Assembly: GCA_022419385.1 (NCBI GenBank)
Contig: JAJUBI010000002.1
Location: 1,922,001-1,986,000, forward strand
Source of the DNA: Paraconiothyrium sp. Pb-2020
Lineage: Eukaryota > Ascomycota > Dothideomycetes > Pleosporales > Didymosphaeriaceae
Length of the DNA stretch: 64,000 nucleotides
Direction of reading: 5' to 3'
Shown here: one piece after another, positions 10,729-20,600 of the stretch
Layout: each line of letters starts with the position of its first letter
Position numbering within the stretch: the first letter of the stretch is position 1
Program-made: the position numbers and the translations under genes
The notes under the pieces: generated by a model
What the model was told of the DNA's origin: nothing
The model's database searches: none
What the model saw: only the letters and a program-made list of their open reading frames with translations

Positions 10729-12528
10729 CTATAACTTCGAAGTCAGAGTCGCTTCGCCTGCCTTCAGAGCATTGTCAATCATCACCATTGCATCGACCAA
10801 TCGTCTATCTTCTAATCTCGGCGTGACTACTTGCACGCACAAAGGCGTACCAATGTACACAGATCGGTCAACTTCCGTCCCTATTCATCATTCAGCAACA
10901 GTTGGTTTTGCAGTATGGGCAGGCTTTCGGGAGACTCACATAATTCTCGGTTCCGCTGATCCCAACTTCCCAGTGCTTTCGTTTTCGACATCTCGCCATC
11001 CATATCCTTCTTCCCAAACAGTCGAACTGGCACGGTGCCCGCAGGATAGTCTAAGAGCACGAATGAGCTTGTGTAGCTCGCAGAATTGTACTTATCAATC
11101 TCCGGCACAGGGTGGGGCGCCACGGGGCAGATGAAAGCGTCGACCTGCTTCCAGATTTGAAGAGCATCTGTCTGCAATTGCACCCTCCGCGCATGAAGTT
11201 CGCGGAGCTTCTCGAATGCCAATGGTTCCTTGCGGCGCATGCGAGGCTTAATCCACGGCGAAAGCGGCTCATCGTACGACTCAAGGAGATCTAGCATTGC
11301 GTTTCCACCTTCCACGCCCATAAGGGCGTTGATGAGCGACTGACACTTCGAGAAGATGGACGTGATGTCGACCTCCACAACTTCAATACCCGATCTTCGC
11401 ACTCTGCCCGCCACCTCGTCAAGCAGCCTGAGAATCGGCGGATGTGGCTCCACTACCCCGTCGCGTCTTACGATGCCGATGCGCATCTTCTCCCCGGCTA
11501 CCGAAGAGAGGGAACCCCACGGTCCAGGTATGACATCCGGATCCAGTTCCCATGGCTGCTGCTCCGACACCGCTCTGAAGAATAGCTCAATATCGCGCAT
11601 AGTGTGTGCCATCGGTCCGGCACTTGCAGCGACGCCCAACTTCGCTACCGCAGGCTTGCTTCCTCCTTCCTGGCCTGCATACGGAACACGTCCATTACTC
11701 GGCTTCGCTCCGTAGAGACCTTCGCACATAGCTGGGACACGTATCGAGCCGCCAACATCTGTGCCTATGCCCAAGACGGAGCCTCTCAGTCCCAGAAGCG
11801 CTGCCTCTCCGCCGGAGCTACCGCCTGCGGTCACAGCTGTATTCAATGGATTTATTGTGCGCCCGAAGATGTTATTATGCGAATCCAATGCCGCCAGTGT
11901 CTGCGGAACATTTGTCTTGCAGTATAGTATAGCGCCAGCATTCAGCAGGATCTCGACCAGAGGGGCATTTTCTGTTGACGGTTTGAAACACAACGCAGCA
12001 ACGCCGATGGAAGCATCAAATCCCTTGACCTTGAACGTATCTTTTAGCGAGATTGGAACACCATGAAGTGGTCCGAGGGGTGGTTTCCCTGACTCCAGAT
12101 GATCGTCTAGCTCTTTCGCCCTTTTCAAAGCATCATCAAAAAATATCTCGGTCAAGCAATTGGTAAGCTGTTGTGCTATAGCAGCCCTCTACGCCCCTTA
12201 ATCAGTCTACATTGTCATTTTCTCAGGCAAACATCTGCGCGGGCCAACATACCTTGCAGAACGCCCTCACTACATCCAGACTCTTCACTTTTCTTTCTCT
12301 CATCGCCTCTGCCAAGGCGGTCGCATCGTAACTTTCCGTCAACCTCAATTCTTCTTCACTTAAAACACCAGACTTTTTTGGTATCCCCAAGTAGTTCGTT
12401 ACCTCAGGTGTAGGAAGTTGATCTTGAGGTAATCGCCAGTCCAGCGGTATGCGCGCATACTGCTCATCCTTTTTTTGCCACGCAACGAGCTGCCATTTGG
12501 ATGGTGACAGTGCTTGGGAAGCCATCAT
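10729..12528 (-). CDS. amidase-signature (acetamidase-type) hydrolase
   Basis: Amidase-signature enzymes hydrolyse amides with a Lys-cisSer-Ser triad. Exons 12253-12528, 10940-12188 and 10729-10880 give 558 aa; introns are 12189-12252 and 10881-10939. The triad appears as Lys141 (GVPISLKDTFKVKG), Ser216 (AGGSSGGEAA) and Ser240 (GTDVGGSIRVPA). These positions nearly match those of FAAH. The C-terminal exon supplies VYIGTPLCVQVVTPRLED, which fits fungal acetamidases; reading through intron 2 instead would end early. There is no signal peptide. The N-terminal WQKKDEQYARIPLDWRLP segment is typical of fungal general amidases. The substrate is not predictable. It is divergent from the SDR gene at 13138. 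Confidence 0.93.
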
Positions 12529-13137
12529 CGAGCGAGACTGAGATGTTTCGATAGAATCGTGGAAGGAAACGAAGTGATGCCGTGGAAGGAGACGAAGTGA
12601 TGCCGTGGACTTAAGCTGGGGTAGATGTGGAGCCGAGGTTGGCTACATGTCCTTAGCGCCGAGGTAGCGCGGAGTCGATGTCGAGGCGAGGTGCTCGTCT
12701 GTGGGGGATTGCAGAGAAGTAGAAAGGAAACATCTCACTTAGTTCATGTTGGAGTTCAGCACACTCTTTGTGTTAGCCTTCAACTGGTTCTCTATAACCG
12801 ATGCACCCCTAAGTGAATATCGCATAGTCTACATGTATTCGTTCTGTATGAATTCTATGTACGCCTCAAGTTGTGGGCGTCAGGGGCACTTCAAGAACAG
12901 TTGACTTTCTTAGGCGTCTGCTACATAGCCCTTCAAGCGTGCGTAGAATGAGCGCTTCGTTGCAACGACTGCGTCAGTGCTTCGGAGATAATTTGTTTAA
13001 CCCCGTACAACTGCGATGCAACCAACGGAATACCCAAGGTAGGTTAGGCCCGTAAGCTTCTTAGACTATACTTATACTGCTGCCTCCTATGCGAGACGGC
13101 TGCGAGTCTTCTGTCTACGGGGCCGATAGCAATCACA
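12529..13137. other. divergent promoter region, amidase / SDR
   Basis: About 600 bp shared by the amidase (minus) and the SDR gene (plus). It contains a short tandem repeat listed separately. No coding signal is seen. Confidence 0.4.
12558..12603. repeat. 23-bp tandem repeat, two copies
   Basis: The unit CGTGGAAGGAAACGAAGTGA plus TGC occurs at 12558-12580 and again at 12581-12603 with one base changed. CGTGG then starts a third partial copy. It lies 30 bp upstream of the amidase start, probably in its 5' leader. Confidence 0.7.
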
Positions 13138-13842
13138 ATGAAACTCATAATCGTCGGCGCAACAGGCTTCGTAGGCACCGAAATCCTGCGCCAGAGCCTC
13201 CTCAGGAAAGACATCACCTCCGTTGTCGCGGTCACACGACGCGCCCTTCCCTCCTCATCACTCTCCTCCCCAAAACTCAACAATGTGGTTGTGAGAGACT
13301 ATGACCAGTACGATGACCAGGCACAGACCGCATTCAAGAATGCGAATGGGTGTATCTGGACCGTCGCCATCACGCCCTCCAAATCCTCGAATTTTCCTTG
13401 GGATGAACTCGTCCGAGTTTGTCAAACATCCACGCTAGCTGGCCTCCGCACAATGCACTCAGCCGGCCTCGCATTACCATTCCGCTTCATCTACATGTCT
13501 GGTCTCGCGGCCGAGCGCGACCAAACGAAAACGCCGAGTTTCAAACCCCAATACAGTCTTATGCGGGGCGAGACAGAGAACCAAGTCCTCGCTTTCGCCA
13601 AAGTGAATGGGTTCGAAGCTGCGGCTGCGAAGCCAGGATTAATTACTGATGGGGGGATTGCTAAAAGAGCTTTGGCGATGGCACTGTATTATGGGATGAA
13701 TGTACCGAGTGTGAAAGTGGAGCAGTGTGCAGCGGCGATGTTGGAGCAGGTGGCGAAGGGAATTGAGAAGGAGCCGTTGATGAACGATGATTTGGTGGAG
13801 GTCGCTGAGCGGATGGAGAGGGAGGGAGAGAGGGAGATGTGA
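13138..13842 (+). CDS. atypical SDR, NAD(P)-binding protein (FMP52/HTATIP2-like)
   Basis: A 234-aa single-exon protein. The N-terminus is a Rossmann dinucleotide site, MKLIIVGATGFVGTEILRQS (GxxGxxG at about residues 8-13). A typical SDR sequence follows: VVAVTRRALP, NGCIWTVAITPSK, FRFIYMSGLAAERD, YSLMRGETENQVLAF and AKPGLITDGG. This layout matches the HTATIP2/FMP52 group of atypical SDRs, where Tyr of YSLMRGETE aligns with the active-site region. Yeast Fmp52 sits on the mitochondrial outer membrane, but this protein starts directly with the fold, so its location is open. Substrate unknown. The C-terminus is acidic and basic mixed (EVAERMEREGEREM). Confidence 0.8.
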   Translation: MKLIIVGATGFVGTEILRQSLLRKDITSVVAVTRRALPSSSLSSPKLNNVVVRDYDQYDDQAQTAFKNANGCIWTVAITPSKSSNFPWDELVRVCQTSTLAGLRTMHSAGLALPFRFIYMSGLAAERDQTKTPSFKPQYSLMRGETENQVLAFAKVNGFEAAAAKPGLITDGGIAKRALAMALYYGMNVPSVKVEQCAAAMLEQVAKGIEKEPLMNDDLVEVAERMEREGEREM

Positions 13843-14773
13843 GGCGGAAGGCCTGTAGAGGGCAAGAAGGACGGCTAATTGTGTGCATGTGTATTGTGGA
13901 TGTTGGGGTAGTATGAGTAACGAGTGCTTCCACCTAATGGATGTGACCGTCATGCTCCGATTCTGCAATGGAAGCGTCAAGTAACATTATCATGATTTCT
14001 ATAGGAGTGACTCGACTTACAAGGTGCAGTCGTCTTTTCGTAGCAATCGTAAAGCTTCTCATTACAGGGTCAATTGTTACGCAACTATCGGAGATACTGT
14101 CGGTTGCCCCTTGTGGTGGACGGGTTTAGGAAGCCTGTTTCAATGATGTAACTAGGAATGCTTGGTCTAACAACCGTGTTGTCGCATTTTGGTAGCGATG
14201 CCAAAGCCTCGCACTACATTGTAGAAAAGGACGCTGCGATTATATGGATGATCGAGCTTCCAGATGCATGATGTAGTGTATGCCTCCTAGATTTTCAGCA
14301 CATCCGTATTCATGATCTGCTTAAAAGTAGCATCGACAGTGACAGACTGCTATTGTACGAGGTTCGAGTCTGTCCTGGAGACTTATGGTCCCGGTCATTG
14401 GACAGCTATCCCAAGATGCTGCAGGCTCTATCAGGGTACTCTGTGTCTACCACCTTTTTCCCATGTGCCATGTCTATTCTCCACTTTCGAACCCCAAATT
14501 ATATAGCCTTTGTAATCCCATGATTGATCCAATATATATCTGTCCGACTAGATGCTATGCCCAACTCGCTTTCGCACGACTAGGTGAAGATGGAAATTTG
14601 AGTAGCTTGTTATGATTCACCTTCACTGCAAGGCGTTGCGGCTAGCAACCAGCGAACGGAAAGAGCACTAATACTTTCAGCTACAACTTGTTGTCGTCTT
14701 CCTTTCTCTTCAGGACCGCTTTCCTTCGTTCGTTATAGGAGGGAAGAAAAGAGCTAACAGTTGACAGAATCAG
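13843..14773. other. intergenic, no gene seen
   Basis: About 930 bp between two plus-strand genes, moderately AT-rich. No frame with a credible start and family resemblance, and no RNA gene recognised. Confidence 0.4.
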
Positions 14774-15568
14774 ATGATGGCATCGCAAAGCACATTGCAG
14801 GGCCGGCAACGCCGTAGGGCCATCATCCAACGCCTGATTGGCAGGCAGCGCTTTCGTGTGACAATCGTAGTCGACGAGAGTGGAGCGCGCAAGAAGGACG
14901 ACGAGCGACTAAGAGACCTCGTTGAAGCAGAGGGCACTGATGCCGCGTTCGTGAAGGGCATCAGGCCTCGTTGGGAGGCATACTTCACGGACGGCAGCGC
15001 GAAGAACGACAGACTTGGTGCTTGTGTCGCGGTGTTGAACGAAGCCAAATCGAAGATCTGGCATCTAGGCATGTACACCGGCAAATCGTCAGACGCTGAG
15101 CTGTTCGCCATAGTGGCAGCGCTAGGCATGGCCCTCGATGACTCTCGCTCAAGCAACCGGTTGCGCCGCGTCCGCATCTACACTGATGCTGCATTCATTC
15201 TCCTTGGCCTAAGCAACTCTGGTTGTAGGGTCCTTGGGCCCATCATGGACATCAACGAGCCCCTGGCCATCAAGCTCCTCTATGATCGGGCTGAGGCGCT
15301 CTACAACCTGGGGGTGGATTTAGAGCTGTTTTGGGTGAAAGGCCACGCCAACAGCTACATGAATCACATCGCAGACATAGGCGCCAAACAAGGTGCAATG
15401 CATCCCCCACCGGATTCACAGCCGCCACAAGGCAAAATCGTCGCGATATGGGAGGCGATACCGCAATCAATCCTGGGCAAGGGCCCTGATGTGGTGCAGG
15501 AGTGGAGGTCGCTGGGCAATCGCCTTGATGGCGAGTCGGAGGACGAAGCGATGGACGAAGACGATTGA
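14774..15568 (+). CDS. free-standing RNase H-fold protein
   Basis: A 264-aa single-exon protein with an RNase HI-like domain at about residues 68-205. All catalytic carboxylates are present: Asp73 in YFTDGSAKND, Glu109 in SDAELFAIVAAL, Asp138 in IYTDAAFILL and Asp201 in HIADIGAK. The loop His191 in WVKGHA is also kept. SDAELFAI resembles the RNase H domain of non-LTR retrotransposons more than cellular RNase HI. Around the domain I see no reverse transcriptase, no repeats and no poly-A tail. The N-terminus is basic (QGRQRRRAIIQRLIGRQRF) and the C-terminus acidic (DGESEDEAMDEDD). It may be a domesticated transposon domain or a host RNase H-like nuclease; the role is unknown. An ATG at 14777 is an equal start. 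Confidence 0.75.
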   Translation: MMASQSTLQGRQRRRAIIQRLIGRQRFRVTIVVDESGARKKDDERLRDLVEAEGTDAAFVKGIRPRWEAYFTDGSAKNDRLGACVAVLNEAKSKIWHLGMYTGKSSDAELFAIVAALGMALDDSRSSNRLRRVRIYTDAAFILLGLSNSGCRVLGPIMDINEPLAIKLLYDRAEALYNLGVDLELFWVKGHANSYMNHIADIGAKQGAMHPPPDSQPPQGKIVAIWEAIPQSILGKGPDVVQEWRSLGNRLDGESEDEAMDEDD

Positions 15569-15936
15569 TCTTCAGATGAATCTCTACCAGTACACTTGGT
15601 CCACCTGGTGGTTATGCATCAGGTGACATCCGAGAAGCCGCTTCGACGCTAGTGACTGATCCACACTAGCGCCTCGTCTAACGATGACGTAACCGGGACT
15701 GACCGGACAGCCCAACCCTGTTCTCGCATCGCCCAGAAGGTTCGACGACCAATAACAGAAGTCGCGCGATGGCTCCAGTGACAACTCGCACCTGCTACCC
15801 CACGTACGACCTACTATAAAATCTCCGGTGACCTCGACCTCGAATCTCAGACACCAACAACACTCACAATTGCCTTCAGTACTCTCATTCAGCATACTCA
15901 ACGACACCCGAGTCCCTGCTCGACATACTTTCCAAC
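15569..15936. other. Hsp104 promoter region
   Basis: About 370 bp between the RNase H-like gene and Hsp104. Candidate control sites are listed in the next entry. No gene is seen. Confidence 0.5.
15736..15821 (+). promoter_or_regulatory. candidate heat-shock element, CCAAT and TATA box of Hsp104
   Basis: GAAGGTTC at 15736-15743 matches an inverted pair of heat-shock-factor units (GAAnnTTC). A third perfect unit is not visible. CCAAT lies at 15749-15753 and TATAAAA at 15815-15821, about 120 bp before the ATG. Order and spacing suit a heat-inducible promoter; binding is inferred. Confidence 0.5.
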
Positions 15937-18705
15937 ATGACTTCCTTTGACGCATACACCGACAAAGCCGCGAAGGCACTCGCAGATAGTTTCGAGCTTG
16001 CGAAAGGCTACGCACATTCACAACTTACTCCCGTCCACCTCGCTGTCTCACTTATCGACCCACCACCCGACGATCAACAAAAAGCCGGCCTGTCGCAGCC
16101 CTCAGTACCTTTCTTCCGACAAGTTATCGACCGCGCGAATGGTGATGCACAACAACTCGAGCGATCTCTCAAGAAGGCCCTCGTCCGGCTGCCCAGTCAG
16201 GATCCACCGCCGGACCGGACCTCTCCTTCACCAGCAATGGCCAAAATACTACGGTCAGCAGAAGAGCTCGCACGCACACAGAAGGACAGCTACATCGCAG
16301 TAGAGCATCTCATCCAGTGCCTCTGTCAGGACTCGTCAATACAAAAATGTCTGGCTGAGTCCAACGTACCAAACACAAAGCTGGTCGACCAGGCTATCCA
16401 GGCTATTCGCGGCACAAAGCGGGTCGACTCCAAGACGGCAGACGCAGAGGAAGAGAACGAGAACCTTAAGAAGTTCACCATCGACATGACGGCAATGGCA
16501 CGGGAAGGCAAGATCGACCCGGTCATTGGTCGCGAGGAGGAGATCCGACGAGTTATCCGCATTCTGTCGCGACGAACCAAGAATAACCCCGTCCTCATCG
16601 GAGAGCCCGGTGTGGGTAAGACTACCGTTGTCGAAGGTCTGGCCCGCCGCATTGTCGACGCCGATGTTCCCGCCAATCTCGCAGCTTGCAAGTTGCTCTC
16701 ACTCGACGTTGGGGCCTTGGTCGCCGGCAGTAAATACCGTGGAGAATTTGAAGAGCGCATGAAGGGTGTGTTGAAAGAGATTGAGGAGTCCAAGGATATG
16801 ATAGTACTATTCGTGGACGAAATCCATCTCCTCATGGGCGCTGGATCCTCTGGAGAGGGTGGCATGGATGCTGCCAACCTGCTGAAGCCCATGCTGGCTC
16901 GTGGACAGCTTCACTGCATCGGCGCAACGACTCTTGGCGAATACAGGAAGTACATCGAGAAGGATCAAGCGTTCGAGCGACGTTTCCAACAGGTCCTGGT
17001 CAAGGAGCCAAGCATCCCCGAAACCATCTCCATCCTACGCGGACTGAAGGAACGCTATGAGACGCACCATGGCGTCACCATCATGGACGGTGCCATCGTT
17101 TCTGCAGCTACCCTGGCTGCACGCTACCTTACACAGCGTCGTCTCCCCGACTCGGCAGTTGATCTGATCGATGAAGCTGCCGCGGCAGTCCGCGTTACTC
17201 GAGAATCACAACCCGAAGCTCTTGACAATATGGAGCGCCGCCTTCGCCAACTCGAGATCGAGATCCATGCTCTGAACCGCGAGAAAGACGAAGCGTCCCA
17301 GGCCCGTCTCAAGGAAGCTAGGGCGGAAGCCGCAAATATTGAAGAAGAGCTAAAGCCACTCCGAGAAATGTACGAACGCGAGAAGGGTCGCAGCAAAGAG
17401 ATCCAGGAAGCTAAGATCAAGCTCGAGAACCTTCACAACAAGGTCGCAGAAGCTGAGCGTATTCGCGACCTTCAAACCGCTTCTGATCTGACGTACTATG
17501 CCATTCCCGATTTGAAGCAACGCATCGCCGAGCTTGAGGCAGAGAAGAACAAGGCTGACGCTGAGATGTGGGCTCATCAGGATGGCGAAGGTGCGGCACT
17601 TCTCAGTGACTCCGTTGGACCCGACCAAATCAACGAGATTGTGGCGCGCTGGACTGGCATTCCAGTGACCAGGCTAAAGACTACCGAGAAAGACAAACTT
17701 CTCAACATGGAGCGACACCTAGGCCAGATCGTCGTTGGGCAGAAGGAAGCGGTAGGGGCTGTCTCCAACGCAATCCGGCTTCAACGATCCGGTCTCGCAA
17801 ACCCTAACCAGCCGCCGAGCTTCCTCTTCTGTGGTCCTTCGGGTACAGGTAAGACCTTGCTCACCAAGGCTCTTGCCGAGTTCCTGTTCGACGACCCCAA
17901 GTCTATGATCAGGTTCGACATGTCAGAATACCAGGAGCGTCACTCACTTAGCAGGATGATTGGTGCACCCCCAGGATATGTTGGTCACGATGCAGGAGGT
18001 CAGCTTACTGAGGCACTACGTCGTCGTCCATTCTCCATCCTACTCTTCGATGAGGTCGAGAAGGCTGCCAAGGAAGTTCTCACTGTTCTCTTGCAACTCA
18101 TGGACGACGGTCGTATCACCGACGGCCAAGGCAGGATCGTAGATGCGAAGAACTGCATTGTCGTTATGACCTCTAATCTGGGTGCTGAATACCTCTCCCG
18201 ACCCAACGCACCTGACGGTCGAATCGATCCTACCACCCGCGAGATGGTCATGGGCGCACTCCGCAACTACTTCCTCCCCGAGTTCCTCAACCGTATCTCC
18301 TCTGTCGTCATCTTCAACCGCCTCACTAAGAAGGAGATCCGCAAGATTGTCGACGTGCGCATGACCGAAATACAGAAACGTCTCCACGCAAATGGTCGTA
18401 ACGTGCGCATCGAGATGACCAACGAGGTGCGCGACTACCTTGGATCAGCCGGTTACTCACCCGCCTACGGTGCGCGTCCTCTTGCACGTCTTATCGAGAA
18501 GGAGGTGCTCAACCGCATGGCTGTCATGATCCTGCGCGGTAGTATCAAGGATGGCGAGTCGGCACGCGTGGTTCTCGAGGATGGTCACATCTTAGTCTTG
18601 CCCAACCATACAGACAGCGAAACCGACTCCGAAATGTACGACGAATCCGATGCCGTGGCAGAGCTGGAGGACGAGGCAGATGGAGGTATGGATCTCTATG
18701 AGTAA
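15937..18705 (+). CDS. hsp104: Hsp104/ClpB-type AAA+ protein disaggregase
   Basis: Hsp104 threads aggregated proteins through a hexameric ring together with Hsp70/Hsp40. The 922-aa frame is intact. Residues 1-160 form the N-domain (two repeats). NBD1 has Walker A GEPGVGKT at 222-229 and Walker B IVLFVDEIHLL. A coiled M-domain spans about 405-530. NBD2 has Walker A GPSGTGKT at 633-640, Walker B ILLFDEVEKA, and the pore loop GYVGHDAG. The C-terminal domain ends in an acidic tail (ELEDEADGGMDLYE). Length fits other fungal Hsp104/Hsp98 proteins. There is no mitochondrial presequence, so this is the cytosolic form rather than Hsp78. A 64-bp intron at 18686-18749 could replace the last residues by GNGWMNLDEDDVD with a stop at 18790. 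A heat-shock element lies upstream. Confidence 0.96.
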   Translation: MTSFDAYTDKAAKALADSFELAKGYAHSQLTPVHLAVSLIDPPPDDQQKAGLSQPSVPFFRQVIDRANGDAQQLERSLKKALVRLPSQDPPPDRTSPSPAMAKILRSAEELARTQKDSYIAVEHLIQCLCQDSSIQKCLAESNVPNTKLVDQAIQAIRGTKRVDSKTADAEEENENLKKFTIDMTAMAREGKIDPVIGREEEIRRVIRILSRRTKNNPVLIGEPGVGKTTVVEGLARRIVDADVPANLAACKLLSLDVGALVAGSKYRGEFEERMKGVLKEIEESKDMIVLFVDEIHLLMGAGSSGEGGMDAANLLKPMLARGQLHCIGATTLGEYRKYIEKDQAFERRFQQVLVKEPSIPETISILRGLKERYETHHGVTIMDGAIVSAATLAARYLTQRRLPDSAVDLIDEAAAAVRVTRESQPEALDNMERRLRQLEIEIHALNREKDEASQARLKEARAEAANIEEELKPLREMYEREKGRSKEIQEAKIKLENLHNKVAEAERIRDLQTASDLTYYAIPDLKQRIAELEAEKNKADAEMWAHQDGEGAALLSDSVGPDQINEIVARWTGIPVTRLKTTEKDKLLNMERHLGQIVVGQKEAVGAVSNAIRLQRSGLANPNQPPSFLFCGPSGTGKTLLTKALAEFLFDDPKSMIRFDMSEYQERHSLSRMIGAPPGYVGHDAGGQLTEALRRRPFSILLFDEVEKAAKEVLTVLLQLMDDGRITDGQGRIVDAKNCIVVMTSNLGAEYLSRPNAPDGRIDPTTREMVMGALRNYFLPEFLNRISSVVIFNRLTKKEIRKIVDVRMTEIQKRLHANGRNVRIEMTNEVRDYLGSAGYSPAYGARPLARLIEKEVLNRMAVMILRGSIKDGESARVVLEDGHILVLPNHTDSETDSEMYDESDAVAELEDEADGGMDLYE

Positions 18706-18790
18706 ATCTCTTCTTCTGAGGAAGTCGACCTTTGCTAAGAGGTTTATAGGTAACGGTTGGATGAACTTGGACGAGGATGACGTGGACTAG

Positions 18791-20517
18791 ATGGAATCTA
18801 GTACCGGATAACATTTTGTCTTCCTTTCGTCGCTTTTTTTATACCCAAAAAGGGGCTCTGGGACTTTGATCTACACCGCATGGCGTTTGGCTTGGAGATA
18901 CCTTTTGCAATGACTTCACGACTGAAGATTTTCACGGCTTTGAGACATCGAACAAAGGCGCTGAATGGGAGTTTAGGCGACCTAAGTACGTAGTTAATAA
19001 CAACTCCTACATACTTTATAAGAACTTCTTAGCAAACAAGCCTCGTGATACTTTCTCACTCCTCCCCTAATGCCCGTCCGATCTATTACTCTATCCGTAA
19101 GGACACCTGACCCGTCGGAAACTCGGGTACGTCAACAGAGTCACAGTAACGAGTAGTATCAACTTATCACGCATCAAGCCAGCTTCTCGCCTTGATTCCA
19201 ATACACTTCACCTCATATAGTGCACAGAAAGTCGAAGATGAGAAAAGTGAGTCAGAGATTTTTTATCCCGGCGAGTCACGAGGGTTGCAGATATTGTGTT
19301 GGGAGGATTAGGGCTATAGGCACGTATCTTGGTACGGTTAAGAAGATCCGAACATTAGCTATCCACAGTCCGCGAGATATTGTTCTACATATTGACGAAG
19401 TAGAAACGAAACTTTATCAATACTTCCTCGATTTAGATACAGGTCGAATAGCTACATGTAATGGCGAGATGGAGGGTCAATATACGCAGTCACTATAAAC
19501 AGACCACAAAACTCGTGATATTTGTATCCCAATTATACGCTACGCATGCCCAGAGCAATATAAGGTAGCTCAGAATTAATAGTTCAGAAAGGCTCAAAGA
19601 CCAGTAAAGGCGACGCACAACAGATAGTGACGCATTAGCTTTATTTAAATCATCGAACGTAGGGATGAGTAAGACATAGAGGAATCGTTGTTATCCAAGA
19701 CGGTATGGATTCTCTTTTGACGAAAGAGAGCCTGAGAACATTGAGATCTATCAGGCTTCGTGATGTAGTGATTGGTAAAGTCGTGGGTGTGGCAGGCTGA
19801 GAATGGCAGGATGAGCAAAGATTACTCGCACCTCACGCAGTGGCACTAGCTTACACACTGTCCTTCCGTTCGTATGAATTCACATCGTAAGAGTAAGACT
19901 ATACATCAATGGATGCCGATACAATCATAGGCTGGATAGTTCAGCCGCCGAGCTCGTTCCAAGTGAACCTTCTTATACAGGAAATCTTACAACGATGAAT
20001 TAAAATCAATCCCCATAGAGAAGTTTCGCATCGCCCTTGCATATAAAGCCAATGCCGACCAGAGCGAAGAAGGGAATGGAGGCAGAGTTGAACGCCTCGA
20101 GGCGGTTGATGTGCAACGGTCGATCGTATAGCCCGTGGTTAAGTGGTGCAGACCGTGGTGGGAGTGTGCATTGTGGATCTGGGTCGATGGGTCTGGCTGG
20201 TATAAAGGGGTTGGTCAAGCAGGTGGCAGGCTACCGAGGTATACGCTAAAGCCTGAAAATAAGATCGATAATAGGTTCCAAGGAGACGATTCAAACTCAC
20301 TACTGAAACCAGGTTGAGTGAGAAAAGTACAAAGAAAAGCTCATCATAACGCATAACTTCAAGCGCCTCCTTTCCTCGCGGCAAACACTCTGATGGGCAA
20401 AGATTGCGCGAAATGTAGCAATCCTCAGTCTCTTGTTGACTCCACCATGTAAAAATGACGCGCAAGGTCTGAACTTTCGTTTCGTAGGGCCCCAAAAGGG
20501 GGCAAAAATGAAGATTT
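18791..20517. other. gene-poor stretch, no secure gene
   Basis: About 1.7 kb, AT-richer than the neighbouring genes. The frame at 19220-19498 starts with GTG and has no family resemblance. On the minus strand at 20006-20350 some protein-like pieces occur, such as RLEAFNSASIPFFALVGIGF, next to a possible 48-bp GT-AG intron. I could not assemble a credible gene from them. Confidence 0.4.
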
Positions 20518-20600
20518 GCCCACACCCCGAATTGAACGAGGGATCTTCGCATGCGCTTGATAAGTACAAGTGCGACGCATTACCACTGTGCTATGCGGGC
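20518..20600 (-). tRNA. tRNA-Thr (anticodon UGU) with 12-nt intron
   Basis: Read on the minus strand from 20600. The acceptor stem is GCCCGCA with TGTGGGC (one G-U pair), and the D arm is GCA-CAGTGGTAA-TGC. The anticodon stem is TCGCA/TGCGA and the loop starts CT-TGT-A. A 12-nt intron (20553-20564) follows position 37. The T arm is CCTCG-TTCAATT-CGGGG. Without the intron the tRNA is 71 nt; CCA is not encoded, as usual in eukaryotes. The D and T arms supply the pol III A and B boxes, and a T-run follows on the minus strand (20504-20508). Confidence 0.9.

Noticed and set aside
19220..19498. 92-codon frame after Hsp104
   Set aside because: It starts with GTG, has no resemblance to any family and lies in AT-rich intergenic DNA.
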